Virus record (IMG/VR): IMGVR_UViG_3300046791_000179 | Location: 1-39,716 of that record | From: a virus | DNA length: 39,716 nt | Reading direction: 5' to 3' (one strand) | Shown: positions 1-8,718 of the stretch, in pieces | Numbering within the stretch: the first letter of the stretch is position 1 | Layout: each line of letters opens with the position of its first letter | Position numbers and translations under genes: made by a program | Notes under the pieces: model-generated | Told to the model about the DNA's origin: nothing | Databases searched by the model: none | What the model saw: only the letters and a program-made list of their open reading frames with translations

Positions 1-8
1 TCCGATCT
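1..8. other. Probable sequencing-adapter remnant
   Basis: TCCGATCT is identical to the 3' end of the common Illumina TruSeq adapter. The match between the two contig ends begins exactly at base 9. The other copy of this region, at 39590 and rightward on the plus strand reading, has a different, in-frame continuation of the fibre gene. These 8 bases are therefore probably not phage sequence. Confidence 0.8.
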
Positions 9-586
9 AAAGTAATTTTTAACGCATCAGTCGATATGGCGGTGTAACTGACCGACGCCGAGGAAAGGGTTAATACGTTATTCGCTACTGTTAACGAAGA
101 TACCCCGAGATAAGAAAGAGATGCGCTCGATCGAGTCAATTCAGTTAAGGTCGAGGATGACTTCCCCAAATAAGATACAGAGGCACTAGAAAGAGTCAGC
201 ATATCCGCAGGAACAGAGGCAGAGGAAATCCCTAGGTAGGAAACGGAGTTGCTTGAATAAATGACGTTATTATTACTGCCGGTAACAGCCGTTAAAATAC
301 CGTTATTGACTGATAAAGATCCGATACCTCCGGAAGCACTCCCGGTAGTCCCTCCTCCCACTCCTCCACAGACGCCGTTGAAGTTGATTTGAACATCCCC
401 TGAATTCCCGCAAGGAATAGCACTAGAAGAAATTCCGACATAAGAAACGGAGGCACTTGAATAAACGGTTCCGGCTGAGACGGTCTGGGTGGTTAAAGCT
501 ACGTTTGACCCGCTTCTTAAGGACCCGAAGCGATCAGCGAAAGCAACGCTTGGAAGAAGTAGGGCTAACCATAAAGCTTTTCTCAC
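1..586 (-). CDS. Secreted-type tail fibre with SYLGISS repeats, N-terminal part (continues at 39716)
   Basis: The gene starts at GTG 586, overlapping the previous stop by GTGA, and runs off the contig start. In the circular genome it continues at 39590 down to 38423, giving 581 residues. Residues 1-17 form a classic Sec signal peptide (MRKALWLALLLPSVAFA, then D). A Gly-rich stretch at about 70-95 precedes nine copies of a motif close to SSASVSYLGISS, starting near residues 43, 111, 133, 153, 175, 194, 214, 237 and 259. The copies from 111 onward have a 20-23 residue period. Ser/Thr-rich short beta repeats of this kind suit a trimeric fibre shaft. No enzymatic motif is visible. Position after the ejection proteins and before another fibre supports a tail-fibre role; the function itself is inferred. 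Confidence 0.8.
   Translation of the reverse strand, partial: MRKALWLALLLPSVAFADRFGSLRSGSNVALTTQTVSAGTVYSSASVSYVGISSSAIPCGNSGDVQINFNGVCGGVGGGTTGSASGGIGSLSVNNGILTAVTGSNNNVIYSSNSVSYLGISSASVPADMLTLSSASVSYLGKSSSTLTELTRSSASLSYLGVSSLTVANNVLTLSSASVSYTAISTDALKITLDR
9..134. repeat. Terminal direct repeat, left copy (contig overlap)
   Basis: This 126-base stretch is identical to 39591-39716. It lies inside the coding sequence of the repeat-rich fibre gene, and joining the ends through it keeps one open frame of 582 codons. It is best explained as the k-mer-sized overlap of a circular assembly graph, meaning a circularly permuted genome or simply a closed assembly. A physical terminal redundancy like that of T7 would truncate the fibre gene at both ends. 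Confidence 0.9.
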
Positions 587-1206
587 TGGATAATCCCGGC
601 ACCCTGTAAAGAGGCGATTAAAGAGCCCAGAACGTCTGCTAGCTCGTCTAAAGAGGTGTCATTAGCATCGTAGGATCTTAAGGTCGTTACGTTCGCAGGC
701 GTGTAAACATCTGGCGAAGTCCCCCCACTACTTGCCGCAGGTGTTCCCCAGGTTAAAGCCCCGGCCTGAACTGTTAAAACCTTTCCATTAGCCGATGAGT
801 AGTTAGGGAGCATCATTCCAGCTACGATATTGACGTTCTCTCTTGGCTCTTTAATCTTCTCTTCTAGCTCCTTGATCTTTTTCTTTAGCTCCTCGATCTG
901 GTTAATTTCATCTTTTGGTTTCTCTTTTTCTTTCGGAGGGGCTAATTGAATAACCTTTTTCTCGATGATCTTCTCGATGACTTTCTGAACAGGCGGGTTT
1001 CTTAAGATCTCATTCTTAACGATGTTGAGGACGTCTTGAGGCGTGAGGGCTTGGATTTCTTCTTTGGTGAGGTCGTCAAATATGTCGAGGGCTTTGAAAA
1101 TAGACCGAATAGCCTTTTCATCAGAGAGGGTATCGAATATATCCTCACTTAAAGCGTCGAAGATGTCGAACTTACTTTCTGGCTTTAGGAATGTCGTAGC
1201 CATCAT
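583..1206 (-). CDS. Tail-fibre-associated coiled-coil protein
   Basis: This 207-residue protein has an acidic N-terminal half and a strong Lys/Glu coiled coil at about residues 75-122. The C-terminal module (about 160-207, with TSLDELADVLGSLIASLQ) resembles the short C-terminal domain found in many phage fibre and neck proteins. The start is one of two adjacent ATGs (1206 or 1203); no strong ribosome site is seen, and it overlaps the upstream gene by 35 bases. It overlaps the next gene by GTGA, so the two fibre genes are translationally coupled. A structural virion protein is likely; the exact role is unknown. Confidence 0.6.
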   Translation of the reverse strand: MMATTFLKPESKFDIFDALSEDIFDTLSDEKAIRSIFKALDIFDDLTKEEIQALTPQDVLNIVKNEILRNPPVQKVIEKIIEKKVIQLAPPKEKEKPKDEINQIEELKKKIKELEEKIKEPRENVNIVAGMMLPNYSSANGKVLTVQAGALTWGTPAASSGGTSPDVYTPANVTTLRSYDANDTSLDELADVLGSLIASLQGAGIIQ

Positions 1207-2563
1207 CTTTGGCCATTTTGCGAGCTAGATTTTTGTCACCACCTGCTTTGTCGAGGTATTCCTGGGCTTTCTCTTTATTCAACATGGTTCGAGCGATAGC
1301 GGGTGCCGTAGCTTTAACAATATTCGGCAAAGCCGTGAAAACGTCTTGAGTTGCTCTAGCTCCTGCGCCCATCCCACGTCGCATAAGACCTTCCGTAAGA
1401 CCAATAGTAGCCGCTGCTTGCGTTGGTTGCCCCGCCGCTAATTGAGCCCCTCCTGCAATAACAGAATAAGGGCTAATTACTTTATTGCCCATTTGAGCCG
1501 CTAATTCATTGTTAAGTCCTTTTTGCATTAATTCAGCAGCGTTATAAAATTTTTGATCGGCTAAGTATTGAGCGAATTCTTCTGGACTAATAAATTTCTT
1601 GACTGCTGACCTCACTGTGTTAGCTAAATTATTCACGACAGTTTTATTGTCTAACTGAGAAGTCGCATCTGCCAGGAAATTCAGTTTTTTGCCCAGGCGA
1701 TTTTTATAGTAATTCAAATCCTTGGCAAATAACTTATTGGATGGCTTAGTGGACTGCTGTGCAATCAAGTCGGCAACATCATTTTGCACCTCATCTATAG
1801 CTTTATGAACTCCAGCCATATTCCCTTCACGACCGATTCCCTTGGTTATCTGACCGCGTAAATTTTCAAGATTGGTCCATGTTTCTTGAGCTTCTAGCGG
1901 AACGTCTTTAATCTTTTTACTAATCCTTCCACCCGATTTTGTGGCGATGCCCTTCGCTCTTTCCATCATAGTTTCTGGACTCCCACTATAAGGAATGACG
2001 CCCTCTTCTAAAGCTGTCGTTGCCGCTTTTGTCGCTTGACCTCGCGCAAAAGGAGTTTTAAGGAAAGACTTTTGAAAACCTAACGCCCGTCTCGCCATCG
2101 GCACGGCTGGTCCGACAACGCCTTCTGTCTGAACAGGAGTTGCCATAGCTGAAACGATATCCGGTGTCATCTGGGTTAAAGTCCCGAGTCCTGCGGCAAC
2201 CCTAGGAGAGACTGGTAAACCTTCTCTGGCAAATAGGGGGCGAATTCCTTCTCTAGATAAATTCTCTGTAACCGCTTCTCCGGATTTATTGAATAACCGT
2301 CCCGCCCCTTCCATGGCTGTTTGACCTAACCCCATCGCTCCTCCGGAGGCAGTTTTAGCGAATTCACCCATAAGAGGAATTGAGGAAGCAATCCTTCCTG
2401 GAATCGATCCGACATCGGCAACCATTTTCGCAGCAGGAGCCATAGATCCAAAGGCTCCTTCATAATCTGGACCTGGTTGAACAGGGGGTTGATCCGCGAA
2501 TCCGTCCGGAGGCCCACTTACTTCATCTTCGAAACCGTCTGGGGGCATGGAAGAATTAATCAT
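1172..2563 (-). CDS. Putative internal virion (ejection) protein
   Basis: The chosen start is ATG 2563, which shares ATGA with the upstream stop and has AGGGAG 8 bases before it. This gives 463 residues; an in-frame ATG 30 bases upstream is less likely. The N-terminus holds two Pro-rich MPPDGF/GPPDGF repeats, followed by long amphipathic Ala-rich helices, several Gly/Ala-rich hydrophobic stretches (about 75-95 and 360-400) and a basic C-terminus. No catalytic motif is seen. Long, helical, low-complexity proteins directly behind the tail genes are typical of podoviral DNA-ejection proteins. This assignment rests on position and composition, not recognised homology. Confidence 0.55.
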   Translation of the reverse strand: MINSSMPPDGFEDEVSGPPDGFADQPPVQPGPDYEGAFGSMAPAAKMVADVGSIPGRIASSIPLMGEFAKTASGGAMGLGQTAMEGAGRLFNKSGEAVTENLSREGIRPLFAREGLPVSPRVAAGLGTLTQMTPDIVSAMATPVQTEGVVGPAVPMARRALGFQKSFLKTPFARGQATKAATTALEEGVIPYSGSPETMMERAKGIATKSGGRISKKIKDVPLEAQETWTNLENLRGQITKGIGREGNMAGVHKAIDEVQNDVADLIAQQSTKPSNKLFAKDLNYYKNRLGKKLNFLADATSQLDNKTVVNNLANTVRSAVKKFISPEEFAQYLADQKFYNAAELMQKGLNNELAAQMGNKVISPYSVIAGGAQLAAGQPTQAAATIGLTEGLMRRGMGAGARATQDVFTALPNIVKATAPAIARTMLNKEKAQEYLDKAGGDKNLARKMAKDDGYDIPKARK

Positions 2564-3903
2564 TGTTGAACTCCCTGCTGTTGAGCGAGCCATGCTCGAT
2601 TTGCCGGAGTATCTTTAATAGGTCTTCCTTGCCAAGTTAAACCACCCGGGGTCTGTTGGCCTTGCATCGCCCCTAACATAGGACCTGCCATAGCTTTCAA
2701 ACCTCGAATAGCTGTTTCACGATTAATTCTTTTCTGTTCGCGCACATTAGGCTTGTCTCCTATCTGATCAAAATATTGCTTATTTCCAGATTCCATTTCC
2801 TGTTGAGAAATCATCATGCCGGATTCTTTTCTTAAAACTGCTGCCATAAAATTCCTTTTAGCTTGCTCAATACTTTGAATTCCTTCGCTTTGCGCTATGT
2901 TTGGCAAGAAAGATTGACCTCCTTCTGAAATGCTAGTGGGATCAATGCCTTTTTGCAATAAATTTTCGAATTGTTGATTCGCTTCGGCTGCTCGCGTACC
3001 GAACAGTCCGGCGTTCATCTGTCCCTCAGAAGGTGTCTTAGGCTGAAGCATTCCCCCGCCTGGAACCTGTCCTACTACTGTCTTTGTTGGATCTTTGGTT
3101 CCATAGAAAATAGGTTTCCCGGTCGCGTCTAGACCACCCATCATAAAAGTCCCTTCAGGAGCCATGCTCTTTTTCATTTCCATCCACTGATCAAGAGTAA
3201 TTTCACCTTTATTATATTTGTCGGCCAACACCGCCTCGAAAGATCCGGGCTCTTTATCTTTTTTCATGTCGCTAAATAGTTTTTTGCTTTCACCGAACTT
3301 CTTAGCCTGACCTAAATTCCAAGATCCGGCTTCCAGAGGCAACCCGAGATTTGCCAATTGAGGCCCAATATTCGGCATAGGTTGAGGTCCGGCAACCGGA
3401 TAAGAAGGCCCTTGAACTTGCGTTGCCTCTCCGATATCCATCCGGGTCGGTCTTAATTTCCCCCCACCCTGAAAATTCCTGAATTGCTCGATAAAGTTCG
3501 GCTTAACACCTTGATTAGCCATCTGCTGTTGAGGAGGGAGTCCCATCATGCTTTGGTTCACCTGAGGGCCTCCAAAAGAAGGCATAGGAGTCGGAGGCGT
3601 AACCTGCTCGACCATATCGAAAGATGAGACAGGCTGAGAGAGCGCATTACCACTTAAAAGTTGAAATAAGTTTTGCCCTTCTACTCCAGCCTCTTGAGCC
3701 TTCCTCTGCGCCTCCGCTAATTGGAGTTGGTAAAGATCGTTCTTTTGTTTTCTCTCTGCCTCTAGGCTTTTAGCCTGAACCAAAGACGAAAGTCCAGAAG
3801 CGATAGGATTCATCACCGACTCAGCAAAATCAGGACGTTGTAAATTCTGTTGCCCTTGCTGAAATGTTTGCCCGTAGGCTCCTTCGTTAAAATTTAATGG
3901 CAT
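2560..3903 (-). CDS. Internal virion / DNA-ejection-type protein
   Basis: The 447-residue product is Gln-, Met- and Pro-rich. Start ATG 3903 has AAGGAG upstream. The region near residues 350-405 contains NFMAAVLRKESGMMISQQEM followed by QYFDQIGD and NRETAIRGLKAMAGP. This is the widespread phage pattern AAVLRxESGAxIS...KQYFPxxGD...Q...NR...A, found in structural proteins encoded near tail genes. The N-terminal 80 residues are helical and Gln-rich. It lies between two other ejection candidates and overlaps the next by ATGA. An ejection-complex component is the best inference; the biochemical role is not established from sequence. Confidence 0.6.
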   Translation of the reverse strand: MPLNFNEGAYGQTFQQGQQNLQRPDFAESVMNPIASGLSSLVQAKSLEAERKQKNDLYQLQLAEAQRKAQEAGVEGQNLFQLLSGNALSQPVSSFDMVEQVTPPTPMPSFGGPQVNQSMMGLPPQQQMANQGVKPNFIEQFRNFQGGGKLRPTRMDIGEATQVQGPSYPVAGPQPMPNIGPQLANLGLPLEAGSWNLGQAKKFGESKKLFSDMKKDKEPGSFEAVLADKYNKGEITLDQWMEMKKSMAPEGTFMMGGLDATGKPIFYGTKDPTKTVVGQVPGGGMLQPKTPSEGQMNAGLFGTRAAEANQQFENLLQKGIDPTSISEGGQSFLPNIAQSEGIQSIEQAKRNFMAAVLRKESGMMISQQEMESGNKQYFDQIGDKPNVREQKRINRETAIRGLKAMAGPMLGAMQGQQTPGGLTWQGRPIKDTPANRAWLAQQQGVQQ

Positions 3904-3915
3904 CTTAATTCTCCT

Positions 3916-5214
3916 TTAACGCAAATAATCAAATCCAGATCCAAGACCAGATCCGATTTGATATCCGGCTCCAGCTCCTGCGGCACCGCCAAAACTTCCA
4001 ATACCCGCGCCTAAAAGTCCACCCGCTAGTTGACCCCAAGGAGATCCTTGTCTTTGTCTTGGTTGGCTTGATAGAAATTGAAGGTAATCGTTTTTTTGCC
4101 GATTGTAATCAGCCCCTTGATCGGCTCGACTAGTTAAATAATCAAGATAAGCATCGCTCCTCTGCTGACCATAGTCCTGTTGGCCAAAAGATCGATTCCG
4201 TTGCGCCTCATAATCGCTCCGCGCCGCCGCCTTATTCCCTCCGTACTGTTGAGAGCTAAGCCCGGCTAAAAATTGACCTCTCTGGTCTTGAATCTTACCC
4301 AGGGCATCGGTCATGGCATAATCTAAAGCGGAAGAGTTTTGAAGTCCGGCCCGAGTGTATTGAGAAAGAATATTCTCCCTTTCCCGACCAAAAGCCTTCG
4401 TATCGTAAGCGGCTAATTCGCCTTCTAGCCCACCTCGAAAAGCCTTATCCTGAATATTCTGATACTCAGGAAGCTGTTGGACAAAGGCATTCACCTCATA
4501 AGGAGTAACCTCCCCGGAGGCAAGCATCCTTCCAAAGTAATCGGCTTCTTCTTTAGAGGCTCCCCGAGAGAGAAGCTGTTGAAAAGTGTCATTAATCTGT
4601 CCTGAAAACCCTCCGGCCTTTTTAGCTAGGTTTGCGGGAGATTTTTCTTCTGCTTTAGCCAATTCAGCGACATAAGCATTCCCCGTATCCGGATTATCGG
4701 CATAGCGTGGCCTGATCTGGGCCACTTCCCCAGGTGTTAAATCTCTTCCTAAATACTGTTGACCAGCTTGGTAGATCTGGTAGTCCTTCATGTTTTCGTT
4801 AAGCTGACTCGTGAAAGGACTTAACGCATTAAACATAGGCCCAGACATTCCCGCTAATTGATTCCCAGACTGCGTTACTTGAGGAAGAAACTTGCTCGTT
4901 ATATTTAAATAATTAGTTTGAGAAAGTTTCCCTGCATTCAACTGACCCTTAAGATCCTTCATGATATTAGCGGCTTCTGCGATCCAGTTATATCCTGGGG
5001 AATCGTTCAGTCGTTTGATGTAAGCGTCAGCAGTCGGATCTCCACTGTAAGGGACGTTCGCCGGAGCATTAGGGTTCGGCCCTGTTTTTCCGGCTCCAAA
5101 TGATTTTCCAATCGCAGAACCACCTATCCCGCCAGCGATACCGCCAACAATACCGCCGAGTGAACCACCAGCAAGCCCGCCAGATCCAGCTCCTATTTCT
5201 GATTCATAAGCCAT
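3916..5214 (-). CDS. Gly-zipper internal virion protein (ejection candidate)
   Basis: This 432-residue protein has Gly/Ala-rich hydrophobic helices at both ends (about 8-40 and 385-425) built from GxxxG repeats such as GGIVGGIAGGIGG. These helices can insert into membranes. The middle is helical and Gln/Ala-rich, with YxxQRxxxY-type repeats near 330-375. The start ATG 5214 has AAAGGAGA 6 bases upstream. Gly-zipper proteins next to podoviral tail genes commonly form the channel through which DNA is ejected. Context supports that role here; no catalytic domain is visible. Confidence 0.55.
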   Translation of the reverse strand: MAYESEIGAGSGGLAGGSLGGIVGGIAGGIGGSAIGKSFGAGKTGPNPNAPANVPYSGDPTADAYIKRLNDSPGYNWIAEAANIMKDLKGQLNAGKLSQTNYLNITSKFLPQVTQSGNQLAGMSGPMFNALSPFTSQLNENMKDYQIYQAGQQYLGRDLTPGEVAQIRPRYADNPDTGNAYVAELAKAEEKSPANLAKKAGGFSGQINDTFQQLLSRGASKEEADYFGRMLASGEVTPYEVNAFVQQLPEYQNIQDKAFRGGLEGELAAYDTKAFGRERENILSQYTRAGLQNSSALDYAMTDALGKIQDQRGQFLAGLSSQQYGGNKAAARSDYEAQRNRSFGQQDYGQQRSDAYLDYLTSRADQGADYNRQKNDYLQFLSSQPRQRQGSPWGQLAGGLLGAGIGSFGGAAGAGAGYQIGSGLGSGFDYLR

Positions 5215-5231
5215 AGAATGTCTCCTTTAAA

Positions 5232-8015
5232 TTATTTCGGCACCCAAGATTTGTCCGTAAAGTCTATTTGCGCCCCGAACATTTCCCAATCCTGGTCAGC
5301 CGCGTTATTTCCAAACTTCAAATTGATGGTCTTCCCCGTCTTTCCTAAAGGCAGGTTCACATTCTTCTGGATGAAGGCAGAGGTTGCGCTTCCTAGATTC
5401 ACGTTGTAGGACGTCGATGTGGAACCGTCTATGGTGTAGGTGAGAGTCATGGTCGAGTTCACGACTTTAGACTGAACACTAGAAAGTCGCTTGTAGTCTT
5501 TGTCTAGGAAAGGGCTCGTCCCGAAAAAGTCTTTAGATTTCCAGTAGGAGTTAATTGCTACGCCAGCATCAGAGGTGTTATCTCCGTACTTGTAAATTAA
5601 TCCTGCGGCGACCGAGCCAAAGTAAAGGAATTGACTCCGGATCAGCATCCCCCCGGTCCCTATGTCGTAGATATACCAACCAGGGTTCACGAGGTCGAAT
5701 TTAAGAATTTTGTTATTAGTAGTGGCCCCCGTTCCTGAAGCGACACTCCACCAATTCGCATTATCGTGATAGATGGCATAGGTTTTGTCTGAGGCTGAGC
5801 CTTCAAACCAATTAAACGTAAACGAATTCATAATTGGATTTTGGCTAATTGAAGTTACCGAGAAAGAAGAGGCGGCTTGAAAATAGGGGTTCGTGCTAAC
5901 CGTAGGGATAGAATTCGCCGTCGTTAATGTCCAAGAAGGGGAAGTAGCCGTGGCATAAAATACTCCGGTCGAAGATCGAACGAAGTAAGTATTTGACCCG
6001 CCGTTTAATTGGTTATCGACGTTAAAGACATCCCATGCGGTTAAACTCGACGCATTATGGACGGGCGAATATAAAACGCCACTCGGCCTTATCCGACTAG
6101 ATACATTAATGACATAGTCAGTAATAACAGGTGATGTCGATATGTCCGTTGTCGTAAAGCTTGAGATGTACCGAATATATTGCTGTACGCTTGAGGCTGG
6201 AGGCGATCCGGTTGAAACGACTAAAGAAGTAGTCCACGGGCCATTTGTCGAAGAAGCTGTTTGGGTTTGATAGGTGAGACTCGTCCCCGTAGGAATACTT
6301 CCACTTGAAATAAAGTTATCCCAACTCCAAACCCACGACATTGTTGAAAATCCGTTGTCAAAAGTTTGTGAAACAATATTTCCAGAAGGGTTAAATCTTT
6401 TTCCGTATAAAACAAATTCAGAAGGGGCTCCGTCTGATCCACTTCCAACAACTTTTGTCATAGACGTATTATCAATCCCGTAATACCAAGCCAAAGCCCC
6501 TCCACTAGAACCATAGTCAAGTTGAAGCCAATAAGTTGCCCCAGAATTTAAGTAGGTTTGATTAAAGTTTACTCGCACCGTAGTCGAAGATCCGAAAATT
6601 GGGAATGAACTCGAACAGACGGCAAATGTAGAAACATTAGCGATAGCGATGGAAGTTGAAATCAACGTCGTCCCAGGACTTTGGGAAGAATTGCTTTTAA
6701 GATTAACAGTAAGAATAGAATCCGCTGCGTTAACTCGACAAAGTGGAAAAGTAACAGACGTAATATATATGCCTGTATTAAGATAAAAAGCCTGACTCGC
6801 AAAATTTGGTGGAATGGTAGAAGCAGATCCCGCTTGAGGTGTCGTTGACTGTAAGATAGGCCCAATGTTTGTCGCTGTACTAAGTGTAAGCGATCCATTC
6901 AATGTTATAGTTGAAAGTGTTGTTAATGTCCCTGCCGCGAAATTAGCCGAAGACGTATCCACAAAAGGCGGCAAAGCAGTCGAAGTCCCTAAAACAACCG
7001 AGCCGGGAAGTAAACCTGTATCCAAATATCCCATAGGAGTAATTGAAGACGCATTCCAATCCGACTGACTTGTTTGCGTCCAAGAGTTAGAAGTCCTCCC
7101 TTGAGTCTCCGCAATCGTAGCCTGAATATTCGTCGAGAGCTTGACGAGATTCGACCCGTCCCATCCGTAGAAGTGTCCATCATTCCCCTGGAAATAGAGA
7201 ATGTCGTCCCTAAAAATTGAGGTGTTAAATAGACTCCCCACAAAGGAATTGACGGTTACTACCCTCCAGTCGGCCTTAGTCTGACCTTCCATGATGTAGC
7301 CAAAGGAAGAGTCTTTGAACCAATACACGCGCCCATGAGCGTAGGTAATATGTTTGATTCCTGAGCCTGGAGCTGTAATCGTGAACTGAATCGGATCTGT
7401 GGGATCTCCCCCTACCTGCCAAGTCGAGAAATCATTCGCTTTAGAAAACCAAACCAGGTTTGTGTTAGAGGAAAATCCGGCTTGGACAAGCCTCTCCGGG
7501 GTAATAGCAAGCATTGTACCAGTCGAGGTAAAGCCTGAAAGAAGGGTATAGGTCGAGGAGTTGACCTTGATTATGTCGTCTCTGGAAGTATTCGCACAGT
7601 AAGCGAATCCAGCAGAGTCAACACACTGATAAGTGGCCCCATTAGATCCTGTGCTGAAGAAGACGCTCGGGCTCCCTCCAGAAACGGAAACGTTCATGTT
7701 CCGATCATTAAAAAATAGAGAAACATCAGCCCCGTTAGTATCGTAGAAGTTATAGACACCGTGAACGGGGGAAGTGGCGTTAGAAAGGGTAAAGGCTAGT
7801 CCGTATCCAGCTCGTTTTTTAATGGATTTTCCACTATCCGTCAAATCTACGTTGAGCAAGTCCTGAGCTTGTGTTGCACTAATTACATAACTCGACTCGG
7901 AGTTATTCAAACCCCCAGTAAAGGGGCCAAATACTTCGGAACCGTCAGCGGCGTAAACGCTAGCGGCTAGAAGTAAACTACCAAGTGCCGAGCGGATTCG
8001 ATTTGCTGTAAACGT
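5232..8015 (-). CDS. Large tail (nozzle/stabiliser-like) protein with signal peptide; ACG start proposed
   Basis: The open frame begins right after a TAG at 8027 and contains no ATG, GTG or TTG until TTG 7910. Using TTG 7910 would discard a good signal peptide. ACG 8015, 5 bases after a perfect AGGAGG (8026-8021), gives 927 residues with N-terminus MFTANRIRSALGSLLLAASV-YA then ADG. The mature part starts with a QDLLNVDLTDSGKSIKKRAGY segment of the type seen in podoviral tail proteins. Trp/Tyr-rich beta repeats suggesting a propeller (about 70-290) follow, then Ser/Thr-rich beta domains. It overlaps the adaptor gene and would be translationally coupled. The tail role is inferred from order and size. 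The start codon is uncertain. Confidence 0.65.
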   Translation of the reverse strand, partial: TFTANRIRSALGSLLLAASVYAADGSEVFGPFTGGLNNSESSYVISATQAQDLLNVDLTDSGKSIKKRAGYGLAFTLSNATSPVHGVYNFYDTNGADVSLFFNDRNMNVSVSGGSPSVFFSTGSNGATYQCVDSAGFAYCANTSRDDIIKVNSSTYTLLSGFTSTGTMLAITPERLVQAGFSSNTNLVWFSKANDFSTWQVGGDPTDPIQFTITAPGSGIKHITYAHGRVYWFKDSSFGYIMEGQTKADWRVVTVNSFVGSLFNTSIFRDDILYFQGNDGHFYGWDGSNLVKLSTNIQATIAETQGRTSNSWTQTSQSDWNASSITPMGYLDTGLLPGSVVLGTSTALPPFVDTSSANFAAGTLTTLSTITLNGSLTLSTATNIGPILQSTTPQAGSASTIPPNFASQAFYLNTGIYITSVTFPLCRVNAADSILTVNLKSNSSQSPGTTLISTSIAIANVSTFAVCSSSFPIFGSSTTVRVNFNQTYLNSGATYWLQLDYGSSGGALAWYYGIDNTSMTKVVGSGSDGAPSEFVLYGKRFNPSGNIVSQTFDNGFSTMSWVWSWDNFISSGSIPTGTSLTYQTQTASSTNGPWTTSLVVSTGSPPASSVQQYIRYISSFTTTDISTSPVITDYVINVSSRIRPSGVLYSPVHNASSLTAWDVFNVDNQLNGGSNTYFVRSSTGVFYATATSPSWTLTTANSIPTVSTNPYFQAASSFSVTSISQNPIMNSFTFNWFEGSASDKTYAIYHDNANWWSVASGTGATTNNKILKFDLVNPGWYIYDIGTGGMLIRSQFLYFGSVAAGLIYKYGDNTSDAGVAINSYWKSKDFFGTSPFLDKDYKRLSSVQSKVVNSTMTLTYTIDGSTSTSYNVNLGSATSAFIQKNVNLPLGKTGKTINLKFGNNAADQDWEMFGAQIDFTDKSWVPK

Positions 8016-8718
8016 AGACCCCTCCTAAACGGCCACCCTGTTTTTGATATTTGATGTTTCTCGGAACATAAGGAGAATCGAACTGACTGTTAATCCTCAT
8101 GATCTGCTTCTCGTATTCCCCCGGCTTAGAAATCATCCCACTTCTATGAAACTGAGATTTAGCCAAAGCTTCTGGCGTCCCGTCATCAAGCCAGCACTGA
8201 GCAACAACCCAATGAACGATTGCCATATGATAAGGGACGAGCTGGTTATTTGAATCGAAGGGAATATCTGCTGGTACTGAAATGTCTGCTGGCTTTCTAA
8301 TCTCGGTAACCGTTAAAGCACTGGCAAAAGCCGCGTTAGAATCAGGAGCCGGAACCAAGTTTAAGGTCTGATCCGATCCCTTGTAATACCAAGTCTTCGG
8401 CTCACCAGGGTCCCAATTTCTCCAGTCCGGGTAAGTAAAGTCTAGGTCGAATATATCCATCCCTTCTAAAGGGAATTGATCTCCGTTGGTTCTAGTTATC
8501 ACCACTTCCCAGATATCCAACGTGTTCGCATTTAAGATAACCGCCGAGACATTCGCTGTGGGAGTTAAGGATTCATCTGTTTTCAAAGCATCCGTGTAGC
8601 CCATGACTTCGGTCTGAGCCAAGTTAATCCGAGTTGTTAAAATATCTGCCCCCCATCTCTGGTTGGCAGGGTCGTTCAAAAGTCTGCCTATTTCGCTTTG
8701 CAAACCCGCTAAATTCAT
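7978..8718 (-). CDS. Head-tail adaptor (connector) protein
   Basis: This 246-residue protein begins MNLAGLQSEIGRLLNDPANQ and continues with Trp/Pro/Asp-rich segments (YPDWRNWDPGEPKTWYYKG, about 105-125) and a helical C-terminal half. This layout matches gp6/gp11-like head-tail adaptors of short-tailed phages. Start ATG 8718 has AAGGAG upstream and shares ATGA with the stop of the methyltransferase-glycosyltransferase gene. It lies directly before the large tail protein, whose proposed start is inside its 3' end. The family is judged from sequence style and position. Confidence 0.6.
   Translation of the reverse strand: MNLAGLQSEIGRLLNDPANQRWGADILTTRINLAQTEVMGYTDALKTDESLTPTANVSAVILNANTLDIWEVVITRTNGDQFPLEGMDIFDLDFTYPDWRNWDPGEPKTWYYKGSDQTLNLVPAPDSNAAFASALTVTEIRKPADISVPADIPFDSNNQLVPYHMAIVHWVVAQCWLDDGTPEALAKSQFHRSGMISKPGEYEKQIMRINSQFDSPYVPRNIKYQKQGGRLGGVYVYSKSNPLGTW

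Noticed and set aside
6221-7243. Several minus- and plus-strand frames within the 927-residue tail gene
   Set aside because: Out-of-phase shadows of the Ser/Thr-rich coding sequence, with no coupling to neighbours.
7910-8718. Programmed frameshift fusing the adaptor to the tail protein
   Set aside because: The tail protein's own signal peptide and the AGGAGG directly before it argue for independent initiation; no slippery heptamer was noticed.
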